DNA of 64,000 nt. It comes from Clostridium sulfidigenes (lineage in GTDB: Bacteria > Bacillota > Clostridia > Clostridiales > Clostridiaceae). The translations under genes were made by a program, and so were the position numbers. Positions 44,954-53,467 of this stretch are shown piece after piece. The stretch covers positions 1-64,000 of the forward strand of contig NZ_JPMD01000002.1 in NCBI RefSeq assembly GCF_000732635.1, in the 5' to 3' direction. The first letter of the stretch is position 1, and every line of letters begins with the position of its first letter. A model generated the notes under the pieces. The model ran no database searches. It had not been told where the DNA came from and saw nothing but the letters and a program-made list of their open reading frames with translations.

Positions 44954-46043
44954 TAGAAACACCACCTTTGCTATCAGCTTTACTCTTACTTATGTTAAAC
45001 GATTTATTCATACAGAAATAAGAAATCCCTAATAATATTGCTATTCCTATAAATATTGCAATCTTTCCATTGCCAGTAGGACCTTCTCCTGAAGATGCTA
45101 ATTTGAAGTTATGTGCAAAAGCTGCTCCAACAATCATCCCCATTACTGTGATTGCAGAATCTGCATTTCCTTCCCCAGCAAGTATTAATTGTCTTAATGG
45201 GCATCCTCCTAAAAGTACTGAACCCCAACCTGCAACTAACATACCCATAAAGTTCCATAGTGCATCATTATGAGCTATAGGTTGTTCAACAAAGCCTAGT
45301 TTAAAATCTCCTAGAACTAAGTTTCCTATTAATGTTACTACAAATATTGATATAAATCCCCACATTAAATAACTATCTTTAAACATGATTAAATCCCTAA
45401 TTCCACCTACCATGCAAAGTCTTGTTCTTTGTGCTACAATTCCTATAATAAGTCCTGCTGCTAAAGCAAACCATATAGGTGCATGCATAGAACCTGGACC
45501 CTTTGCACTAAAGAATATAAATGCTGGAGCAGATATTAATAATACTAATAACATTATTGCTATTACTGGCATTGCATATCCTTCAGCTGTAGTTAAATTA
45601 TAATTTCTCTTTAAAGTAAAGCCTCTGTTTAAAAATTGAATTCCAACAAATATCCCTGCTGCAAATCCAAGTAAGCCTACTACAGCATTTAAGTCTCCAC
45701 CAGCAATTCTAAGAACCATTCTAAGTGGACATCCTAAGAATACTAGAGCACCAATCATAACTATAGCACCAAGAATAAATCTTAAGAATGGTGAAGAACC
45801 ACCTTTTACTTTGAATTCCTTTGTAAATAGTGCAATTATAAATGCTCCTAAAACTATACCTATTACTTCTGGTCTTATATACTGTACAACTTCAGCTCTA
45901 TGTAGTCCTACAGCACCTGCTATATCTCTTAAGAAACAGGCTATACAAGCACCCATGTTTTTAGGATTCCCTAAATACACCAAAGCTACAGATAATAGAC
46001 CAATGATTCCACCAGCAAAAATTATGCCTCTTTTTTCTTTCAC
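44946..46043 (-). CDS. yedE: YedE-family sulfur/selenium transporter
   Basis: A 365-residue membrane protein with two YeeE/YedE repeats. In each the GCPLR motif is kept: FLGCPLRMVLRIAGGDLNA and LLGGCPLRQLILAGEGNADS, containing the transport Cys. Additional Cys are in ACIACFLRDIAG and RTRLCMVGGIRD. YeeE relatives import thiosulfate; YedE is associated with selenium metabolism (family knowledge). The ATG follows GGGGGGATGAACGG. First gene of the operon, divergent from the cysteine desulfurase-like gene. Confidence 0.92.
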   Translation of the reverse strand: MKEKRGIIFAGGIIGLLSVALVYLGNPKNMGACIACFLRDIAGAVGLHRAEVVQYIRPEVIGIVLGAFIIALFTKEFKVKGGSSPFLRFILGAIVMIGALVFLGCPLRMVLRIAGGDLNAVVGLLGFAAGIFVGIQFLNRGFTLKRNYNLTTAEGYAMPVIAIMLLVLLISAPAFIFFSAKGPGSMHAPIWFALAAGLIIGIVAQRTRLCMVGGIRDLIMFKDSYLMWGFISIFVVTLIGNLVLGDFKLGFVEQPIAHNDALWNFMGMLVAGWGSVLLGGCPLRQLILAGEGNADSAITVMGMIVGAAFAHNFKLASSGEGPTGNGKIAIFIGIAILLGISYFCMNKSFNISKSKADSKGGVSIG

Positions 46044-46304
46044 CGTTCATCCCCCCATATATTTGATAAATATAATAAATTTTGATAATACTTCATCCAA
46101 AGTAAATTTTAACATATATTTATATTTTTATTAAATTTTTATTACAAATAGACGAAGAACAATCTATTTGTTTTTTTAATACTTATGTAACCCTAATATA
46201 TAAAACCTTTATATTTAATTCTCTATGATATAATAATGTAGGAAAAAATGTTTATTTTTAAAGCTTTAATTAGATATAGGATATATAGATTTCAGGAGGT
46301 AATT

Positions 46305-47480
46305 ATGAGAAAAGTATATTTAGATAATGGTGCTACATCCTTTCCTAAACCTAATTCTGTAGCTGAAGCTATGACAAATTATATTGTTAATGTAGGTGGA
46401 AATGTAAATAGGGGTAGTTATGATAGTTCCTTTAATGCAGAAAACATAGTCTATGAAACTAGAGAACTACTCTGTGAACTATTTAATTTTTCAAAACCTG
46501 AAAATGTAATTTTTACTAGCAATATAACTCATAGTCTTAATGTTATTTTAAAAGGATTTTTAAAGGCTGGTGACCATGTGATTACTTCTTCTATGGAACA
46601 TAATGCAGTACTTCGCCCTTTAAACGCCTTACAAAGCAAAGGTATAGAGCACTCTGTAGTATCTTGTAATTCCCTAGGACAGTTAAATTCATCTGATTTA
46701 CATAAATACCTTAAGCCTAATACTAAAGCTGTAGTAATGACTCATAGCTCTAATGTATGTGGAACTATTATGCCCTTTGAAGAAATAGGACAGTTCTGCA
46801 AGGCAAACAATATTTGCTTCATTGCAGACACAGCACAAACAGCCGGATCAATTCCAATAGATATGGAGAAAATGAATATAGATGTTTTATGTTTTACTGG
46901 TCATAAGGGACTTCTTGGACCTCAAGGTATAGGTGGGTTTTTGATAAAAGATGAATTAGCTAAAATAACTACTCCTCTTATAGAAGGTGGTACTGGTAGC
47001 TTCTCTGAATATGAAATTCAACCTGATTACATGCCTGATAAATTTGAAGGTGGTACTCCAAATATACCTGGAATATTTGGCTTAAATGCAGCCTTAAAAT
47101 ATCTAAAGGAAAAAGGACTTAGTAGTATAAAAGATCATGAAATGAAATTAACTAAACTATTTTTAGATAACATTAAGGATATAAAAGAAATTAAAGTTCT
47201 GGGACTACCTTCTGCTGAAAATAGGACTTCTGTAGTATCCATTGATTTTCATAAGGGTGATAATGGTCAAATATCCCATATGCTATCCAAAAACCACGGC
47301 ATATCTGTGAGATGTGGGCTTCATTGTGCACCATCAGCTCATAAGACCTTAGGCTCTTTCCCTAACGGAACAGTAAGATTCGCCTTTGGCTCCTTTAACA
47401 CTGAAGATGATGTATTATATGCTGTTAATGCTATTAAAGAAGTAATTGCTTCATCAGATAATAACACTCTATGGTTTTAA
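46305..47480 (+). CDS. Class V aminotransferase (cysteine desulfurase/selenocysteine lyase-like)
   Basis: A 391-residue PLP enzyme. Visible: VYLDNGATSFPKP at the start, ITSSMEHNAVLRPL, FIADTAQTAGSIPID, TGHKGLLGPQG with the PLP Lys, and VRCGLHCAPSAHKTLGSFPN with the catalytic Cys loop. It matches the EF2568-type family linked to YedE/YedF. It would supply persulfide or selenide to YedF and DUF3343. The ATG at 46305 follows CAGGAGGTAATT; an open frame extends back to 46248. Divergent from the operon. Confidence 0.9.
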   Translation: MRKVYLDNGATSFPKPNSVAEAMTNYIVNVGGNVNRGSYDSSFNAENIVYETRELLCELFNFSKPENVIFTSNITHSLNVILKGFLKAGDHVITSSMEHNAVLRPLNALQSKGIEHSVVSCNSLGQLNSSDLHKYLKPNTKAVVMTHSSNVCGTIMPFEEIGQFCKANNICFIADTAQTAGSIPIDMEKMNIDVLCFTGHKGLLGPQGIGGFLIKDELAKITTPLIEGGTGSFSEYEIQPDYMPDKFEGGTPNIPGIFGLNAALKYLKEKGLSSIKDHEMKLTKLFLDNIKDIKEIKVLGLPSAENRTSVVSIDFHKGDNGQISHMLSKNHGISVRCGLHCAPSAHKTLGSFPNGTVRFAFGSFNTEDDVLYAVNAIKEVIASSDNNTLWF

Positions 47481-47483
47481 CAA

Positions 47484-47536
47484 TATAATAATTAAAGGCT
47501 CAAAGATGCAATATCTTCAAACCTTTAATTATTATA
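47484..47536 (+). terminator. Terminator after the class V aminotransferase gene
   Basis: Stem TATAATAATTAAAGG/CCTTTAATTATTATA with a 23-base loop, followed by AAATTTTTTAT. Confidence 0.75.
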
Positions 47537-47600
47537 TATAAATTTTTTATAGGGCAATAATTATTAGGGATTTAAAGTTATATATTTACTTAACAACAAA

Positions 47601-47626
47601 ACCCCTTAACTCTTCAGTTAAGGGGT
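47601..47626 (-). terminator. Terminator downstream of the orphan cobalamin riboswitch
   Basis: Perfect 11-bp stem ACCCCTTAACT/AGTTAAGGGGT with a 4-base loop; on the minus strand it is followed by TTTGTTGTT. It ends the riboswitch transcript about 100 bases beyond the aptamer. GGAGGGGT upstream (minus, near 47695) could pair with its ACCCC arm as an antiterminator. Confidence 0.8.
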
Positions 47627-47719
47627 ATAAAAATCACAGAAAAATTACATTAAAGTATATGCTATGCTTTAATATATATCCATTCTTTTATAACACCCCT
47701 CCATCTACCGTAGAGTATC

Positions 47720-47890
47720 TAGTGTATTAATATAGGCAGGTCTTCTGACTTTGGTTCACAGTTGCTTCAGCCTTCCCAACATTCGTCAGTGGCGCTTTAA
47801 GAAGCTTCTCCCCATTACAGCGGCGGGACCGTATAAGATTTTCACTTACTTCCCTTTTAAACAAAGTATTAAACTTTGTACCTCTATTAT
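47720..47890 (-). ncRNA. Cobalamin riboswitch with no gene downstream
   Basis: On the minus strand the aptamer core is complete: AAAGGGAAGTAAGTGAAAAT, ACGGTCCCGCCGCTGTAA (B12-box region), GCCACTG, GGGAAGG and AGTCAGAAGACCTGCC at the 3' side. Downstream on the same strand there is only a short AT-rich stretch with MDIY-stop as the best frame and the terminator at 47601-47626. No coding sequence follows until yedE, more than 1.5 kb beyond and past the convergent aminotransferase gene. The 48254 gene is on the other strand. Confidence 0.92.
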
Positions 47891-48253
47891 TTTTATATTA
47901 AATTTTCTCTTTATTAATCAGCTTATGTAAGCTAATGCTATATATTGCTTTTTAATATAATATAGTGTATCAACTACAATATCATTATACTACCTTTACC
48001 CATGTAATTCAAGGATTTTCCTTGATTTTCATTTAGTATCTTATACAATACCCTTATTATTGTTATTAATTTCCTTCAATATAAAAGTATAAGTAATTTA
48101 TACATAAAAGTTATATCCTTAAGCCTTTAATAATATATTACAATATATTGTATTTAACATAAACTTAACTTAATTAAACTTTAAGTTTATACACTTTAAG
48201 TTTATAATACACTTGTTTAAATATATCTTAAAATATAAATTTGAGGTGCTTAT

Positions 48254-48874
48254 ATGAATTTTGTAAATGATTTTTTAAATACAATAATAACTACTATACA
48301 AGGATTTGGATATCCTGGTGTATTCTTAGCGGTATTTTTAGAATATTCCTGTTTTCCATTGCCTAGTGAAGTACTGTTGCCTTTTATAGGTCTTTTAGCT
48401 TCTTATGGTAACTTTAGCTTTATTGGAGTTATTCTTCTTAGTACTGGGGCAGGATTAATTGGTTCAACTCTTTGCTATACCATTGGATACTTTGGAGGTT
48501 CTCCTATAATAAATTGGCTTTGTAGTAAATCTTCTGGTGCAAAAAAGAGTTTCAATAAGTTAGATTTATTTCTTGATAAGTATGGAAAACCTGCTGTGTT
48601 TCTAAGTAGATTATTCCCTTTAACTAGAACTTACATATCTCTAGCTGTAGGAGCTGTAAAAATGAGTTATTCTCAATTTATATTATACTCCCTTGGGGGT
48701 ATAACTATTTGGAACATAATTCTTATATCTTTAGGATATTTTTTAGGTGAAAATACTGACCTAATTCAAAAGATTTTAAAAGATTATTCTATTGTAGCTA
48801 TAGCTATTCTAGTAATTTGTTTTGGATTCTTAGCTTATAAATTTATGAAAAAAAGAAAGAATTCCTTGGAGTAA
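48254..48874 (+). CDS. DedA-family membrane protein
   Basis: A 206-residue protein with about five membrane segments and the VTT-domain pattern: FLEYSCFPLPSEVLLPFIGL, GSTLCYTIGYFGG, the FLSRLFPLTRTYISLAVGAV element with the functionally important Arg, and GGITIWNIILISLGYFLG. DedA proteins move lipids such as undecaprenyl phosphate in some members and support envelope homeostasis (family knowledge). GAGGTGCTTAT precedes the ATG. Single gene. The 47900-48253 stretch before it shows nothing but AT-rich promoter-like sequence. Confidence 0.9.
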   Translation: MNFVNDFLNTIITTIQGFGYPGVFLAVFLEYSCFPLPSEVLLPFIGLLASYGNFSFIGVILLSTGAGLIGSTLCYTIGYFGGSPIINWLCSKSSGAKKSFNKLDLFLDKYGKPAVFLSRLFPLTRTYISLAVGAVKMSYSQFILYSLGGITIWNIILISLGYFLGENTDLIQKILKDYSIVAIAILVICFGFLAYKFMKKRKNSLE

Positions 48875-48878
48875 TTTT

Positions 48879-48918
48879 AAAGAGGCTATGTGAAAATAAT
48901 TATTCTCATAGCCTCTTT
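48879..48918. terminator. Bidirectional terminator between dedA and asrC
   Basis: Perfect 12-bp stem AAAGAGGCTATG/CATAGCCTCTTT followed by TT on the plus side, between converging genes. Confidence 0.85.
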
Positions 48919-48937
48919 TTAGATTAATTAATAATTT

Positions 48938-49900
48938 TTAATACTTAATTCCATCCCAATACATGGTTTCTTGAACAACAGTTTTATCAGAAAGCTTAAC
49001 TCCCTCCATTGCCCACTTTTTAAATTCTGGGAAGCCTGTTCTATCTACAATATATCCTATATGTTCCTTACCACCTGGTGCATCCTTATCTATATATTCC
49101 TTAACATAGCTGTAGGTGTTACAGATTATTTTTATTATACTCTCTTCGTCTACCCAAGCTATAAAATCCTTAGCTAAACGTGGATTTTTCTTTCCTGTTC
49201 TACCTAAAAGTACAAGCTTATAATATTTTTCTCTGCTTCTAGTCCATGCATCAGTTGGACATGCTATTACACACTCTCCACACCCTATACACTTCTTATG
49301 ATCACGCTGGATTTTGTAGTTATTCATGGTTAATGCTCCAGTGGACTTCTTTGTACATGCTCTTACACAAGCTCCACAGGATACACATTTATTCATATCA
49401 TATTGAGGTTCTGTCATCCCTATTATTCCAAAATCATTTAGTCTAACTTTTCCACAGTCATTAGAACATCCTGTTAAAGCTACTTTGAAGTGTAAATCAT
49501 TGGGGAAGATGGCCTTTTCTATCTTCTTTGCAAATTCCGTTGTATTGTAATTAGCATATGGGCAGATATTGTTTCCTACACAGGCAGATATATTTCTAGT
49601 TCCAGCTGCAGAGTAACCCTTTCCTTCATCTGTTTGATTAATTTCTAATCCTTCAATGATTGGTTGCAATAATTCATTTACTTTATCTATATCTTCAAAG
49701 CTAATACCTGGTACTTCAAAGCCTTGCCTCATAGTAATGTTTACAGTTCCATCACCGTATTTTTCTGCAATCTCTTGAATCATGGCTAAATATTTAGCAT
49801 CCATCTTTCCCCCTGGAACACGAATTCTTGATGCTGTATATCCTCTTCTTTTTGTAACCCTAAATGCATTCTTTTTTAGGTTTTTAGTGTTTATATCCAT
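48938..49900 (-). CDS. asrC: Anaerobic sulfite reductase subunit C (siroheme subunit)
   Basis: Catalytic subunit of the three-part NADH-linked sulfite reductase, 320 residues. The siroheme/[4Fe-4S] ligands are C-X5-C in SACVGNNICPYAN and C-X3-C in TGCSNDCGK. Two ferredoxin motifs follow: KCVSCGACVRACTKKS and KCIGCGECVIACPTD. The start at 49900 follows GGAGGTGAATTAC; the frame extends to 49915. It lies 15 bases after asrB, last of asrABC. Confidence 0.95.
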   Translation of the reverse strand: MDINTKNLKKNAFRVTKRRGYTASRIRVPGGKMDAKYLAMIQEIAEKYGDGTVNITMRQGFEVPGISFEDIDKVNELLQPIIEGLEINQTDEGKGYSAAGTRNISACVGNNICPYANYNTTEFAKKIEKAIFPNDLHFKVALTGCSNDCGKVRLNDFGIIGMTEPQYDMNKCVSCGACVRACTKKSTGALTMNNYKIQRDHKKCIGCGECVIACPTDAWTRSREKYYKLVLLGRTGKKNPRLAKDFIAWVDEESIIKIICNTYSYVKEYIDKDAPGGKEHIGYIVDRTGFPEFKKWAMEGVKLSDKTVVQETMYWDGIKY

Positions 49901-49915
49901 GTAATTCACCTCCAA

Positions 49916-50710
49916 TTAATCTATTAACTCTTTGCCCTTTGTATAGTTAAACACAGGTCCATCTAGGCATATATACGTATCATCTATCTTACAATGTCCA
50001 CATTTTCCAATACCACAACACATTTTTCTCTCTTGAGAAATCCAAATATTTTTTTCTAGAATTCCTCTTTTTAAGAATTCAGCCACAGTAAACTTCATCA
50101 TAATTGGTGGTCCTACCACAACTACTTGTACATCATTAATATCATCTATCTTCATATCTGGAATGTACTTAGTCACCATTCCAACATTTCCTCCATAGCT
50201 CTCCTCTGCCTTATCTACAGTAAGAATTAATTCCATGGTGTTATTCCATCTCTTAATATCTTCTTTAAATAAAACATCTTCAGGAGATTTAAATCCACAA
50301 ATTAGAGAAAACTTTTTAGCATCCTGTGGATTATTACCAAAATAGTCCACAATTCCTCTTACTGGAGAAAGTCCTGTACCTCCAGCTACTACAATAACTT
50401 CATGCCCTTTATAATTATCTATATCGAAACCATTTCCATAGGGTCCTCTTAAAAATAATTTATCACCTACATAGTTACTAAATATTTCATCAGTAACCTT
50501 TCCTACCTTACGTATTGTTAAATCAACAGTTCCTTCTCCAATACCACTTACTGATATAGGTGCTTCTCCATATTTAGGTATTGATACTTCAAAGAACTGT
50601 CCTGGTTTCACATTACCAATATAGCTCATTCTAAAGGTATACTCAATTTCTGTATGCTTTATTACTTCCTTTATTTCTGAAATAAAAGGTATATATTCAT
50701 TCTTATTCAT
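49916..50710 (-). CDS. asrB: Anaerobic sulfite reductase subunit B (flavin/NADH subunit)
   Basis: A 264-residue ferredoxin-NAD reductase-like subunit: FAD-binding beta-barrel with LTIRKVGKVTDEIF, NAD site VIVVAGGTGLSPVRGIVDYF and C-terminal [2Fe-2S] loop MCCGIGKCGHCKIDDTYICL. It passes electrons from NADH to AsrA/AsrC. It starts directly after the asrA stop with no gap, so the two are translationally coupled. Confidence 0.95.
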   Translation of the reverse strand: MNKNEYIPFISEIKEVIKHTEIEYTFRMSYIGNVKPGQFFEVSIPKYGEAPISVSGIGEGTVDLTIRKVGKVTDEIFSNYVGDKLFLRGPYGNGFDIDNYKGHEVIVVAGGTGLSPVRGIVDYFGNNPQDAKKFSLICGFKSPEDVLFKEDIKRWNNTMELILTVDKAEESYGGNVGMVTKYIPDMKIDDINDVQVVVVGPPIMMKFTVAEFLKRGILEKNIWISQERKMCCGIGKCGHCKIDDTYICLDGPVFNYTKGKELID

Positions 50711-51718
50711 CTATTTCACCTCATCACATGCTGATTGCAATTTATTAATACAGTTACTAAATGAAATGTATTCTGGGCATATATCATCACATCTACCACA
50801 GCCTACACACATATGGTAACCCCATTTTTTCTTGTAATCATATACTTTGTGTAGCACCTTAAAACGCATTCTTTGACCCTTATTTTGTCTAAAACTATGT
50901 CCTCCAGCCATATCAGTAAATCCATCCACTTGACAGGAAGACCATACTCTTCTACGCTCTCCTACATTTTTATTATCTTGATAGAAAATATCTTGCATAG
51001 TGAAGCAAGTACATGTAGGACAGACAAAATTACAACGACCACAAGCAATGCATCTTTGATTATATTCCTCCCACATGGTAGATTTCATAACATCTAGACT
51101 AAGTTCTTCTGGAATGTTAACGGTAACATTGTTTTCAGAAATAAATTTAGGTTCTACCTCTATAGTATCAGCCTCTTTTTTCTCTAATAAAATGTCAAAA
51201 GTTTCACATTTACTATCAAAGTAAACTTCATGATTTTCTACCCTAATGTATCCATCATAATTATTTGATTTATTAGTTCCCATATCTACACAGAAACAAT
51301 TTTCAAAGGTTCTTTCACACCCCATCAATATGAATTTTGTATTCTCTCTAAGTCTTTTGTAATAGTAATCTTCAAAGCCATTTCTTAAGTATATATCATC
51401 CATTCTTTTTACAGCATGTAAGTCGCAACTTCTTAAAAACACTATTGATCCTTTAGATTTAGGGGCTGCTTCCCTTACTTCATCTTCAGTAAAATAAAGT
51501 AGAGTTTCAGATTGTGGTAATAACACTTCCTTAAAGGAAAAATGAGATTTTTCATCAAAAACTATATCTTCAACCTTTGATATTTGCCCATATCTAACTC
51601 TGTCTGTATCGGAAAAGTTTGCACCACCCTTAATTAATATAGGAGCATATATTATATACTCTGATGAAAGCTCTTTTAAAATTTCATTGAATTTTTCTAA
51701 ATATAATTTGTAACCCAT
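50711..51718 (-). CDS. asrA: Anaerobic sulfite reductase subunit A (ferredoxin-type subunit)
   Basis: A 335-residue subunit with two [4Fe-4S] clusters in the C-terminal half: RCIACGRCNFVCPTCTCF and CVGCGRCDDICPEYISF. The N-terminal half resembles the AsrA/4Fe-4S dicluster family (FLRSCDLHAVKRMDDIYL). It starts 9 bases after the fnt gene stop. Its product delivers electrons within AsrABC for sulfite to sulfide, as in Salmonella and clostridia. Confidence 0.95.
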   Translation of the reverse strand: MGYKLYLEKFNEILKELSSEYIIYAPILIKGGANFSDTDRVRYGQISKVEDIVFDEKSHFSFKEVLLPQSETLLYFTEDEVREAAPKSKGSIVFLRSCDLHAVKRMDDIYLRNGFEDYYYKRLRENTKFILMGCERTFENCFCVDMGTNKSNNYDGYIRVENHEVYFDSKCETFDILLEKKEADTIEVEPKFISENNVTVNIPEELSLDVMKSTMWEEYNQRCIACGRCNFVCPTCTCFTMQDIFYQDNKNVGERRRVWSSCQVDGFTDMAGGHSFRQNKGQRMRFKVLHKVYDYKKKWGYHMCVGCGRCDDICPEYISFSNCINKLQSACDEVK

Positions 51719-51727
51719 AATTCACCT

Positions 51728-52501
51728 CTAATTTACTTTTTTTCTTGATATAATGTAGTATGGAAGAGCTACGAAGAAAATACCTCCAACCATATTACCA
51801 AGTGTTACAACTAAAATATTATATATATATCCACCTATGGTGACATAAGCATCAAAAGGTGATAATAAACCTATTGTTAATACTGTCATATTAGCGATAC
51901 TGTGCTCAAATCCTACTGTAATAAAAATAAATAAGCACCAAAATATCATAATTAATTTTGCTACTTCTTCTTTGCATTTAAATCCACACCAAACTGCTAA
52001 ACACACTAATATATTGCAAAATACTCCACGGAAAAATAATGGTATAAGTGGTATTGTCATTTTTATTTCTGATGCCTTTGCAATGTATTCACCAACACTA
52101 CCTGTAGCTAAACCTGATAATTTAAACATTACTCCTGCTATAATTGAACCTAGTAGATTTCCTAAAAAACATACTAACCATAGCTTCATAGTCCCTTTCC
52201 ATGGTACATCCTTATTTAGGGATGCCGATGCTAGTACAAAGTTATTTCCTGTAAATAATTCTCCCCCTGCCATTATAACTAGACTCAATGCTCCACCAAA
52301 AGCTAATCCCATAACAATCTTTATAGCACCTGAACCTGCTGATGTCAGTTGACCTCCTATGGTAAAGATAAGAATAGAACCTAATCCTATAAATAATCCC
52401 GCTAACATAGAAGAAATAAAATATCCTATAGGGTTTTCATTTAACAATTGCATCTTTGTTTTACCAGCTGCACATACTTTGTTAAAATCTCCACAAACCA
52501 T
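51728..52501 (-). CDS. Formate/nitrite-transporter family channel, hydrosulfide (HSC/FNT3) type
   Basis: A 257-residue protein with six membrane segments of the pentameric FNT family: NENPIGYFISSMLAGLFIGLG, GGELFTGNNFVLASASL, GNLLGSIIAGVMF, and CNILVCLAVWCGF with the conserved Asn-x-x-x-C/x. Next to asrABC in clostridia the FNT member conducts HS-; a C. difficile homologue was studied with this role (recalled). It would export the sulfide made by AsrABC. First gene of the operon; the operator region is the 70 bases before it. Confidence 0.88.
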   Translation of the reverse strand: MVCGDFNKVCAAGKTKMQLLNENPIGYFISSMLAGLFIGLGSILIFTIGGQLTSAGSGAIKIVMGLAFGGALSLVIMAGGELFTGNNFVLASASLNKDVPWKGTMKLWLVCFLGNLLGSIIAGVMFKLSGLATGSVGEYIAKASEIKMTIPLIPLFFRGVFCNILVCLAVWCGFKCKEEVAKLIMIFWCLFIFITVGFEHSIANMTVLTIGLLSPFDAYVTIGGYIYNILVVTLGNMVGGIFFVALPYYIISRKKVN

Positions 52502-52553
52502 AATAAATCCCTTCCCTCTTTTATAATTATAGCTTCATTATAGGCTTATAAAA

Positions 52554-52589
52554 TTTAAAGCACCGTGATAAAAATCACGGTGCTTTAAA
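52554..52589 (-). terminator. Perfect 16-bp palindrome terminating the Crp/Fnr gene
   Basis: TTTAAAGCACCGTGAT (52554-52569) and ATCACGGTGCTTTAAA (52574-52589) are exact complements around AAAA. The last codons of the regulator gene (KAP-stop) are within the arm. It lies 53 bases before the fnt ATG, so it is probably both the terminator of the regulator gene and part of the operon leader. Confidence 0.7.
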
Positions 52590-53267
52590 ATATTCTAAAA
52601 GTTTTTCTTTATTTTTTATTATAAATTTTTTATTATTGTATTCAATTAATCCCAATTCACTAAGTTCTTTACATGCCCTTGATATGGTCTCCCTTTGTGC
52701 TCCAAATAAGTCTGCTAGATAGGTTATACTAATCTCCATATCTATTAATATACCATTGTCATCAGCTACCCCATAATCCCTACCTAGTTTCCAAAGCTTT
52801 GACGCAACTCTCTTTCCCATATTTAAAACTCCAGTAGTATTTTTAAATTGTCTATACATTCTTCTTACTTTTAAAGATAAAGATGACAGTACCATTTTTG
52901 TAAACTCAAAGTCTGATTCCATGACTTGTAAAAGCTCCATAGTGTTACAATACATTATTTGAGAGTCCTCTATGGTTTCACAATTTATAGATGCAGTAGA
53001 ACTTTGTAATATAACTTCATTTATAAGATCACCTAGCCCCAATATAAATATAACCTTTTTTTGACCCTTTTCATTGAACTTATATAGTGATACTTTTCCC
53101 TTTAATACTATGTAGATATTATCTACAATATCCTTATCTCTAAATAGTACCTTCCCCTTTTCATACCTAGTGACTCTAGTGATATTAGATAACTTTCTTA
53201 AAGTATTTTCATCTATGTTATTAAAACCCGGGAGCTCTTTCAATTCTTCTAAATTAACATATCTCAT
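52575..53267 (-). CDS. Crp/Fnr-family transcription regulator
   Basis: A 230-residue regulator: cyclic-nucleotide-like sensor domain (YEKGKVLFRDKDIVDNIYIV, LKGKVSLYKFNEKGQ), long dimerisation helix (about 125-150) and a helix-turn-helix (ISITYLADLFGAQRETISRACKELSELGLI). There is no N-terminal Cys cluster, so it is not an O2-sensing FNR with [4Fe-4S]. Its position upstream of, and in line with, fnt-asrABC suggests control of sulfite reduction. Ligand unknown. Confidence 0.9.
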   Translation of the reverse strand: MRYVNLEELKELPGFNNIDENTLRKLSNITRVTRYEKGKVLFRDKDIVDNIYIVLKGKVSLYKFNEKGQKKVIFILGLGDLINEVILQSSTASINCETIEDSQIMYCNTMELLQVMESDFEFTKMVLSSLSLKVRRMYRQFKNTTGVLNMGKRVASKLWKLGRDYGVADDNGILIDMEISITYLADLFGAQRETISRACKELSELGLIEYNNKKFIIKNKEKLLEYFKAP

Positions 53268-53407
53268 TTTCTAAATTACCCCAATCATTTTTTAATTAAT
53301 TTATTATCCATATCCCACATGTTTTTCAAGATTTATTTATATAAATGTACTACAAGTCTCCACTTAATTATATATTAACAAATATGTTTACTAAATACAT
53401 TAACTTT

Positions 53408-53430
53408 TAATTGAAAGTTATTTTCAATTA
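53408..53430. promoter_or_regulatory. Fur/PerR-like palindrome upstream of the -35 box
   Basis: TAATTGAAA (53408-53416) and TTTCAATTA (53422-53430) form a perfect 9-5-9 palindrome. The core TGAAAGT-T-ATTTTCA fits the 7-1-7 form of Fur-family boxes, though loosely. It ends 2 bases before the TTGACA box of the promoter at 53433. Confidence 0.55.
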
Positions 53431-53432
53431 TA

Positions 53433-53461
53433 TTGACATATGTAAAATATTATAGTAATAT
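53433..53461 (+). promoter_or_regulatory. Strong sigma-A-type promoter, plus strand, no gene downstream
   Basis: TTGACA (53433-53438), 17-base spacer, TAATAT (53456-53461). Predicted start near 53468. Facing right, with no ORF before the minus-strand cbiQ. Confidence 0.7.
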
Positions 53462-53467
53462 GAATTT

